From the NCBI GenBank assembly GCA_964517135.1, contig CAZFBA010000001.1, forward strand, positions 62,001-126,000: a stretch of DNA of 64,000 nucleotides, in the 5' to 3' direction. The notes beneath the pieces were generated by a model. The model was not told the DNA's origin. It searched no databases and saw only the letters and a program-made list of their open reading frames with translations. The DNA is from CAZFBA01 sp964517135. Its GTDB lineage: Bacteria; Cyanobacteriota; Vampirovibrionia; JBFMGH01. Shown in pieces: positions 57,979 to 64,000 of the stretch. The number at the start of each line of letters is the position of its first letter. Position 1 is the first letter of the stretch. Position numbers and translations under genes: made by a program.

Positions 57979-60144
57979 ATGAATAAAAGATGGCTAAAAC
58001 TAAAACCCTTTATCACACCAGGTAACCTTATAACTTCTGTATTTCTGTTTGTATTGTTGACAATCTTTCTTTTGATCTGTCATACCGGGTTAATAGATCA
58101 TCTTGAATATACAATTTATGACCTCAAAGTATGTACAGCAGTAAAAGTCTCAAAAGACCTTACCCCATCTGAAGATATAATTCTTGTTGCCCTCGATGAG
58201 TGGTCTACCACTGAACTGGATTCTATCGATGTAGACTTTAAACGCTGGCCCTGGCCAAGAGACAATATCGCTCAAATACTTGACTTCATCAACGAAGGAA
58301 AACCTAGAGCAATTCTCTATCATTTCAGAATGGATATTGCACAGGAAGGAGATAAAGATAAAAAAATAATTGAGTCTATTAAAAAAATAGATCACTTCTA
58401 CCCTATAATGGATACATACGCCTTCAGATCATCATACATTAAAGCTATAGTAAATAATCTTGCCTCAAACCCTGATATAGACCCGGTAAAAAAATATAAT
58501 CTATCTGCAAACCGGTATAAATATCTTATCAAAAAAGGCGGCCTGGAAGAACTTGCAAAATATCTGCACTTTTCAAGGCTTCATAAAATGAATATTACAC
58601 CCATACCAGAAAAGCTCGGTATCAATGTTGAAACAGTTAATCTCACTGAAGATAGCCCGCTAATTAATAATATTACTTTTCTTAAACATTCCAATATACC
58701 GGAACCCTTTGAAAAAATATATAAAACAATAACAGCATTCTTCTACGCAAAAGATAAAGATAATGTCTTAAGGTATGAAATACCCCTTGTAAGGCATGAA
58801 CTCAATAAAATATTTATACCCTCAATGGCATTTGCAGTCTACAAAGACTTTTACGGAGACGGAAAAGTTGTCCTTACAGAAAATTATGTTGAAACAGCAA
58901 ACAAAAAAATACCTGTTAACTCTAAAGGTCGCATGGCACTTAACTTTAACAATAATTTTGACAGTTACAAGTCAGTGCCTATACTTAAAACCGTCTTGAC
59001 ATACCAGCACGAAAAAGGTCTTTTTAAATATCCTGATTTTGAAAACTCTGAATATTACGTAGACAAGACAATCTTTAAAGATAAATTTGTTATCATGGGC
59101 TCTATGGATGGGCAGCATTCAGTGCCTGGTAAAAAAGTCTTTGCAAACATCGAAGTAGTCGCAACCGCTCTTGATAACTACATAAACTGCGGCCCGGGTC
59201 AAAAAGTACGCTTTATAAAAGATATTCCCCCATATCTAACCTGGATTATAACCATCATCTTTGCTATCCTGACTTCACTGCTGCTTCTAAAATATGATAA
59301 TATCTACATTAAAATAGGGCTTATCTTTATAGGTGTTTTATTTTACTTTCTGCTGGCTTTCTATTTGTATACAATGCCTCATATAAGGCTGAATTTGCCT
59401 GTTGTTACACCGGTCTTTTTAATATTTTTCACCTCCCTGTGCACCTTTTTCTGGCAATACCAGACCATCTACCGCAAAAGACGTGAAATTGAATCTCTTT
59501 TCGGTAAGTTTATTTCTCCACAGGTTAAACAAACCCTGATGAATGACCCCTCATTAATCAACTATGAAGGCCACAAAAAAGAAATGACCGTTATGTTTAC
59601 TGACCTCAGAGGATTTACTTCAATATCTGAATCTTCACCAATAAACCAGATTACAGCCCAGCTAAATGAATACTTTACTGCAATGGCAAAGGTAATCATT
59701 TATGAGTATAACGGAACCCTTGATAAATACATGGGCGATGCTATTATGGCCTTCTGGGGAGATCCTCTGCCACAGGATAACCACGCTGAACTGGCAGTCA
59801 GAGCTGCTTTCAGAATGCAGGAACGACTTGATGAACTTAATATAGACTGGGCAAAAAAAGGCTGGCCTATTCTAAAAATGGGTATCGGTATCAATACCGG
59901 TGAAATGATTGCCGGCCACCTTGGCGGTGAAATACTCATTGACTATACCGTCATAGGAGATAACGTAAACATTGCATCACGCCTGGAAGCCCTGAATAAA
60001 GAATTTGGCACTTCTATTATTATTAGTGAAGCAACTTATAATTATTGCAAAAACATTATAGAAGCAGCAAAAATGGGAGAAAAATTTGTAAAAGGCAAAT
60101 CCAGTGCTGTTAGAATATATTCAGCAAAGAAACTTTTGCATTAA
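57979..60144 (+). CDS. CHASE2-domain class III adenylate/guanylate cyclase
   Basis: A 721-residue sensor enzyme. One membrane helix at about 17-37, then an extracytoplasmic CHASE2 domain (about 40-410; VALDEWSTTELDS, RWPWPRDNIAQIL, GSMDGQHSVPGK are typical), three closely spaced helices near 416-495, a short coiled linker, and the cyclase domain at about 525-715. Both metal-binding Asp residues are present: D542 in FTDLRGFT and D587 in YMGDAIMAFWG; DYTVIGDNVNIASRLE follows. CHASE2 senses an unknown external signal and controls cAMP or cGMP synthesis. The Crp-like regulator at 33.7 kb may respond, by inference. The start lacks a clear ribosome site. Confidence 0.92.
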   Translation: MNKRWLKLKPFITPGNLITSVFLFVLLTIFLLICHTGLIDHLEYTIYDLKVCTAVKVSKDLTPSEDIILVALDEWSTTELDSIDVDFKRWPWPRDNIAQILDFINEGKPRAILYHFRMDIAQEGDKDKKIIESIKKIDHFYPIMDTYAFRSSYIKAIVNNLASNPDIDPVKKYNLSANRYKYLIKKGGLEELAKYLHFSRLHKMNITPIPEKLGINVETVNLTEDSPLINNITFLKHSNIPEPFEKIYKTITAFFYAKDKDNVLRYEIPLVRHELNKIFIPSMAFAVYKDFYGDGKVVLTENYVETANKKIPVNSKGRMALNFNNNFDSYKSVPILKTVLTYQHEKGLFKYPDFENSEYYVDKTIFKDKFVIMGSMDGQHSVPGKKVFANIEVVATALDNYINCGPGQKVRFIKDIPPYLTWIITIIFAILTSLLLLKYDNIYIKIGLIFIGVLFYFLLAFYLYTMPHIRLNLPVVTPVFLIFFTSLCTFFWQYQTIYRKRREIESLFGKFISPQVKQTLMNDPSLINYEGHKKEMTVMFTDLRGFTSISESSPINQITAQLNEYFTAMAKVIIYEYNGTLDKYMGDAIMAFWGDPLPQDNHAELAVRAAFRMQERLDELNIDWAKKGWPILKMGIGINTGEMIAGHLGGEILIDYTVIGDNVNIASRLEALNKEFGTSIIISEATYNYCKNIIEAAKMGEKFVKGKSSAVRIYSAKKLLH

Positions 60145-60406
60145 ACGTAATGCAAAAATAGCGTAAGTTATACTCAAAAAATAATGTAATATATCAATCA
60201 GCCTGATATATATTGAGGCAATATAGCCCATCTCTTAATTGGCCAAAAGACCACCGGTGTGTAATTATTAATGAATATGTTGCTGGATAGATTATAATAA
60301 AACTTGTATAATTATAGAACATTAAATATCATTTAAACGCATGATTTTAACATTGGAATTGTAATGTATTATGTAGGTATACTTTAAGGGTACGTTGTTG
60401 TTTAAT

Positions 60407-60453
60407 AGCCCTATGGGCTCTGAAGACTGGGTAAACTCAGTCTTCAACCTTTT
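60407..60453 (+). terminator. Tandem hairpins after the cyclase gene
   Basis: AGCCC/GGGCT (60407-60419) and then 9-base arms TGAAGACTG/CAGTCTTCA (60421-60446) followed by ACCTTTTTC. It is 260 bases after the cyclase stop. The rest of the 343-base gap holds nothing else clear. Confidence 0.45.
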
Positions 60454-60487
60454 TCGAATCAAGGTATTAGTGTGTTTCAGTCAGGTA

Positions 60488-61306
60488 TTAGTATCTAAAG
60501 TATGCGTCACCTGTGGTGTTTTTAAAGAATTGAAGCAGTTCCTGATCGTTCATGGCTGCTACACCGGTAATCTGATAGTCAAGGTTCTGTCCGGTGTGTG
60601 GATTACGGGAGTTAGCAGATGCATATGCATATTGTTGTGCAGTAAAATCATTTAGTTGAGGGGTCATATTGTGTTTTTTGTTCCAGGATTCAGAGTGTCC
60701 GTTTTTATCCATTTTGCCAAAGATTGCGTTGCCGGCTTTTTTACCTATCCAGTCACCTGCGAAGCCGGTACCTATGGCGAGTCCCAGTCCTGCAATCCAG
60801 CCTATGCCGGGTATAGCCATACAGGCGAGGCCAGCCATTAATCCGGCAATAGAGCCTCCTGTGCTCATTATTTCGTGGCCGGCTGCTTTCCAGTCACCTT
60901 TTAGAAGTTTGCCGCCTGCTTTAAAGAGTCCGATTACGCCGGTACCAACGGCAAATAGTGTACCTATGCCGGGTATTTTAGCTCCTTTAGAGCCTACTTT
61001 AGTCAGGCCAGATGCAAGTTTATTCAGGCCGGGCACTTTAGATAGCACTTTACCCAGAGTGCTGGATTGATTGCCCATTTTGCCGAGCAACCATTTCCCT
61101 GCGGTGTTAGATGCCTTATATGTTGCGGTATTTAGTTTGAAACCAGCCTTAGCAGTAACCTTTGAGAGGCCGCTGGCATTTTTGAGTGAGCCAGAGGTGG
61201 CGGGTTTATGCATCCATGAGGTCCATTTTTTGTCAAAACGGGTAAACTTGCCACCAAGTGACTTAAAGGTTTTGCTTATGGGGTTTCCTGAAACTGAAGA
61301 AACCAT
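60488..61306 (-). CDS. Gly-rich, membrane-active-looking protein
   Basis: Not recognised. From the ATG at 61306 (AGGAGG upstream) it has 272 residues. A basic N-terminal region (TFKSLGGKFTRFDKKW) precedes Lys/Gly/Leu-rich repeats, then a strongly hydrophobic Gly/Ala-rich region at about 115-205 (IPGIGTLFAVGTGVIGLF, GLMAGLACMAIPGIGWI, GLGLAIGTGFAGDWIG) that resembles glycine-zipper pores. A polar C-terminus with QQYAYASANSRNPHTG follows. It could be a pore-forming toxin or a membrane-inserted structural protein. No tag or signal peptide is obvious. Confidence 0.65.
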   Translation of the reverse strand: MVSSVSGNPISKTFKSLGGKFTRFDKKWTSWMHKPATSGSLKNASGLSKVTAKAGFKLNTATYKASNTAGKWLLGKMGNQSSTLGKVLSKVPGLNKLASGLTKVGSKGAKIPGIGTLFAVGTGVIGLFKAGGKLLKGDWKAAGHEIMSTGGSIAGLMAGLACMAIPGIGWIAGLGLAIGTGFAGDWIGKKAGNAIFGKMDKNGHSESWNKKHNMTPQLNDFTAQQYAYASANSRNPHTGQNLDYQITGVAAMNDQELLQFFKNTTGDAYFRY

Positions 61307-61657
61307 TAAAGCCTCCTGAGAAGATTTAGGTATGTAGTAATTCAAACAAAGACATTTATTGTTGTAGCAGGTATTATATTTGTCTTTGACCAGAAACCTG
61401 GTTACATACTTTTAAATCCTTTCGAGGGGAGTTAATGGTAAATAAATATGCAAAATAATTCTTTCTATAGATATAAAAACAATTAATTGTGATTTATGAA
61501 CGGTTTGTAAAGAAATATAAAACAGTCATAATCATACATTTTTAAACAACAAATCTAACAGAGAATCGCTTTAGCTCTGGCTGTTAGTGCTCTTTCAGAC
61601 TCTATATCATCTGGTTATCAGGCAGTATCAAGTTATTTTAAAGTCAACCATAGAGTT
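61307..61657. other. Gap upstream of the Gly-rich gene
   Basis: A 351-base stretch containing the ribosome site and presumably the promoter of the Gly-rich gene. I see no gene, RNA or repeat element in it. Confidence 0.4.
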
Positions 61658-62605
61658 TTATTTAGCTATTATTTCATATCCCAGGTCTACTTTTTCATAG
61701 TTTTTGTCATAGCTACCTACACCGAGGTTATCAAAGTCTTTTGTAAACCGGGCAGCATAATAGAGAAGCTGATCATCTTCATTAACTCTTAAGATACGCT
61801 TAATGACTCCAATTGCTGTATCAACCAGCGTAAAAATAGCTGCTGATGGTGCTGAGTTTTTAATTAATATTCTGATAGCTTCTATTATTTTTTTATAATC
61901 ACCATCTTTAGTGATGGCATCGATAATTTCTTCAGCTTTGCGGGATCCTCTCTTATCTTCTTCCATTATGAGCAGTCTGAAATCCATCAGTCTTGGCACT
62001 TTGCCTTCTTCTGAAAGATAGAGAGTAAAAGGTTTTTGTAATCCTTTATCAAATAGGTCATCACCTTCTCTAATATTTTTAAATGTCTCTACTCTCAGCA
62101 GATTTGGTTCAGTAACTCCATCATTAACCAGTGATATAAAGTATATCTCGGCATTACCCCTGAAGATGCCTTCTGATTTATCTTTTATAACAAGTTTATT
62201 CATTCTAATGGCAACCGTATTAATATCATTGAGCAGTTCAGGAGAAATTTTAGGAACAAGTTTTTCAGAGACAGATTTTGGCAATATTAATTCAATGACA
62301 TTTTTAACAAATCGCCTGAACGTGCCAATGCAAGCCGGTTTATCTTTCTTTGCCGGTATTGCTATTGGTATTGACGGATCTTTTAAGACGGTCATAACTT
62401 CAGGCGGTATTTTTTCTCCTTCGAGAAGTTTTTCAAAGTGTTTAATGCGGTTATCGATTTCTTTTTGAGAGAGTGTTTTGAGTTTGCCTGATGTAAATTG
62501 GACTGAATCTTTTGAGGGCTGGTTTAGCGACAAATGGGCTTTGTGCTGTGGTTTTTGAAGCTCTAGCGTAGTTTTTGAAGTACGCAAAGAAACGTTATTG
62601 ATCAT
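61658..62605 (-). CDS. Tagged protein of unknown function
   Basis: Not recognised. The ATG at 62605 has GGGGGAG upstream; 11 further codons are in frame. The protein is 315 residues with the tag VQFTSG at 35-40, after SKDS. A charged helical segment follows, then mixed alpha/beta sequence (LRVETFKNIREGDDLF, FTLYLSEEGKVPRLMDFRLL) and a Lys/Ile-rich end. No membrane helix, signal or catalytic motif found. It is a member of the tag group by leader only. Confidence 0.65.
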   Translation of the reverse strand: MINNVSLRTSKTTLELQKPQHKAHLSLNQPSKDSVQFTSGKLKTLSQKEIDNRIKHFEKLLEGEKIPPEVMTVLKDPSIPIAIPAKKDKPACIGTFRRFVKNVIELILPKSVSEKLVPKISPELLNDINTVAIRMNKLVIKDKSEGIFRGNAEIYFISLVNDGVTEPNLLRVETFKNIREGDDLFDKGLQKPFTLYLSEEGKVPRLMDFRLLIMEEDKRGSRKAEEIIDAITKDGDYKKIIEAIRILIKNSAPSAAIFTLVDTAIGVIKRILRVNEDDQLLYYAARFTKDFDNLGVGSYDKNYEKVDLGYEIIAK

Positions 62606-62757
62606 TTTATTATTCTCCCCCACCAAATAGCGCAGCATTCTGGCTATTATATTTTCTCATCCTGTTTTATTGACTGATATTTTAATGATACTACTAACTT
62701 AGATAAGTATTATAACAAAAATAATTTTTTAAACACATATCTTTTTGAATTATAACT

Positions 62758-62827
62758 GGAACCTCTGATTAATTAAGAACTTACTGATTCCAGCAAAAGC
62801 AGGGATTTTAAATTATTCAGAGATCTC
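62758..62827 (+). mobile_element. Small inverted-repeat element C, copy 5 (internally shortened)
   Basis: 70 bases with complete ends GGAACCTCTGATTAATTA and AAATTATTCAGAGATCTC, but about 20 internal bases missing relative to copy 2. Confidence 0.65.
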
Positions 62828-62917
62828 AACTATATTATTGATGAAAAAATAATCCGGAAAAAAGATGTTTTGTTTGATTATTCTCAGCAAGTTCCCAAGC
62901 CACCCGCCCGTTGTTTC

Positions 62918-62943
62918 GGGTGTTTGCGGCGCCGCAAACACCC
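62918..62943. repeat. 26-base perfect palindrome
   Basis: Two 13-base arms, GGGTGTTTGCGGC and its complement, with no loop. Its first eight bases match the arm of the palindrome at 21119. GC-rich in AT-rich DNA between tagged gene and CGGC gene. Confidence 0.75.
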
Positions 62944-63034
62944 TCATAAAACAGTATTCAGTGTGCCATGACTGACAATTGAGAAATAGGGTAACTTTTT
63001 GAAAGCAAACAATTTAGTTTTACAATTTCAAATA

Positions 63035-63364
63035 TTAGTGCGTCCAATCAATAATCTTGATATCAGGCCCCACTTTATTTATTACACTTTCTTTCATCTT
63101 TTCAAAATGTGGGCAGGCAAAGCCAATAGGATTGCCTTTACTGATGCAGGATGCAAACACAATAGCTTCTGCACCTCTGTTAAGCATTAATTGAGCTCTT
63201 GAAACGGCTCTTTTGCCGGGGCATCCTCCACAGGAAAGAAATCCGATAACTTCGACCGGCCCGGTTTCCTCAAAAGCTAATTTACCCTCACTGGCAATTT
63301 TAAAATCCGTATTGCCAGGGCATATATCTTCAGTTTGTTGACATCTTATTATTCCAACTTTCAT
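63035..63364 (-). CDS. CGGC-domain protein
   Basis: A 109-residue protein from the ATG at 63364 (AAAGG upstream). Cys pattern is C8 and C15 at the start (IIRCQQTEDICPG), SCGGCPGK in the middle, then ASCISKGNPIGFACPHF; this is the CGGC family, thought to bind a metal or iron-sulfur centre. Found mostly in anaerobes, with no established function. No obvious neighbour link. Confidence 0.82.
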   Translation of the reverse strand: MKVGIIRCQQTEDICPGNTDFKIASEGKLAFEETGPVEVIGFLSCGGCPGKRAVSRAQLMLNRGAEAIVFASCISKGNPIGFACPHFEKMKESVINKVGPDIKIIDWTH

Positions 63365-63783
63365 ATAAATACCTTTCAAGAATAATATAAATGTTAAGGT
63401 TTATAATCCCTCAACCCAAACTTTTTAGCTGTTAGTTTATCATTTTATTTATTATTTAATCTATAATTTTTTTATCTGCCATGATAAGCCTTATTATTTA
63501 TTTTAGAAGCTAAAAGCTTTTTAATAATTATAACTCATCAAAAAAGATTTTATAATCAGAATTTCTTTAGAATGTTTCGCTTATCTGCACCCATTCGGGT
63601 TGCAATTTTATAGGGGTTTTTGACAGACTCAAAAATTGATGTCATTCCTTAATTAATCAGAGGTTACCTTAATATTTAATTGATAATATAAATAATTGTA
63701 ACAATGGCACTTAATTTTATTACGCTGCCAGATTGATGGTTTTTAATATATTGAGGTTAACCACAAACAAAAAGAGGATTACA
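63365..63783. other. AT-rich gap with a fragment of element C
   Basis: Nothing coding is seen in these 419 bases. At 63646-63669, TTAATTAATCAGAGGTTACC is one end of element C on the minus strand, with no partner end in range. The ribosome site AGAGG of the next gene lies at the right. Confidence 0.4.
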
Positions 63784-64000
63784 ATGCCTTCTATCAATAG
63801 TATACCTGCCAATCAGCCCGTTAGTTATGGCTCAAAGAAAGATAGCAACATCAAAGGAAAAATAGCCGGTGGTGCAACAGGTTTGCTGGCAGCGCAAACA
63901 GTCAGGCCTTATCTGGCACCACGTATTCTGGCCAACCTTACCCCTACACAGCACCTTGGCAATAATATTATTCGATATCAAAATGCATTAAGGGGAGTTC
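63784..64000 (+). CDS. Tagged protein, cut by the right edge
   Basis: ATG at 63784 with AGAGG upstream; 72 codons are visible and the frame stays open at the window end. The tag VSYGSKK lies at 13-19 after NSIPANQP, then a basic spacer, then GKIAGGATGLLAAQTVRPYL, a Gly/Ala-rich helix of membrane type. It fits the tagged group with the shortest leader. Function unknown. Confidence 0.65.
   Translation, partial: MPSINSIPANQPVSYGSKKDSNIKGKIAGGATGLLAAQTVRPYLAPRILANLTPTQHLGNNIIRYQNALRGV

Noticed and set aside
2860..63669. CRISPR array or tandem satellite
   Set aside because: Repeats A-G are dispersed, on both strands and not spaced regularly.
1..64000. tRNA or rRNA genes
   Set aside because: I looked for T-loop-like GTTCAAATC and acceptor stems in the gaps and saw none that pair. 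A dedicated scan would be needed to be sure.

Overview
The window looks like a chromosome segment from a low-GC, diderm, non-photosynthetic bacterium. My best guess is the Melainabacteria-type (Vampirovibrionia) sister group of Cyanobacteria. This is inferred from a glycosyltransferase of the heptosyltransferase family (outer membrane), an amidase with AMIN domains, a glycolate-oxidase pair, a CHASE2 cyclase, and many otherwise unrelated proteins that begin with a short tag ending in a motif like VSFG. There is no rRNA, tRNA, CRISPR array or transposase gene. The phylum call is a guess, not a measurement.

Layout. 1-7.3 kb: a TPR protein and membrane acyltransferase, then minus-strand folK-trpA, a split transketolase with an aminotransferase, and a DUF374 acyltransferase. 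7.9-10.5 kb: a small hydrophobic protein, a Gln-rich low-complexity protein and a tagged HNH protein. 11-15 kb: a KefB-like antiporter and trehalose synthase. 15.3-24.7 kb: a tagged 5'-nucleotidase-like protein, TPR protein, M14 peptidase, cyclic-2,3-DPG-synthetase-like GTPase, secreted small proteins and a GT9 enzyme. 24.9-28.5 kb: a nitrogenase-like operon made of one NifH-NifD fusion and a NifK-like partner. 28.6-37.3 kb: methyltransferase, tagged uridine-kinase-like protein, amidase-murI, Crp regulator, TPR protein and EF-hand lipase. 38-45 kb: tagged metallopeptidase, a repeat protein, a long coiled coil, a tagged nitrilase and HU. 45.8-49.5 kb: glcD-glcF-ydcF and a zinc-ribbon protein. 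50-55.5 kb: two more tagged metallopeptidases, a DUF1611/epimerase pair and a HAD phosphatase. 55.7-64 kb: PDZ protein, tagged unknowns, glycine-zipper proteins, a CHASE2 nucleotide cyclase, a CGGC protein and a further tagged gene cut by the right edge.

Two things stand out. First, the nitrogenase-like pair keeps the NifH iron-sulfur cysteines and a three-plus-one cysteine pattern for a DPOR-like cluster but appears to lack FeMo-cofactor ligands, so it is probably a reductase of unknown substrate. Second, at least ten enzymes or unknowns share the N-terminal tag at residues 13-51, ahead of the catalytic domain; this could be a sorting or secretion signal.

The intergenic DNA is full of small non-autonomous elements, which I name A to G. 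Several contain a long palindrome whose sequence differs from copy to copy and is absent from sister copies. Two copies of element B carry different smaller elements at the same internal site.

Possible cooperation: the amidase, MurI, M14 peptidase and dipeptide epimerase fit cell-wall peptide and D-glutamate turnover, and the cyclase could feed the Crp-type regulator. Both are inferences from presence in the same window.
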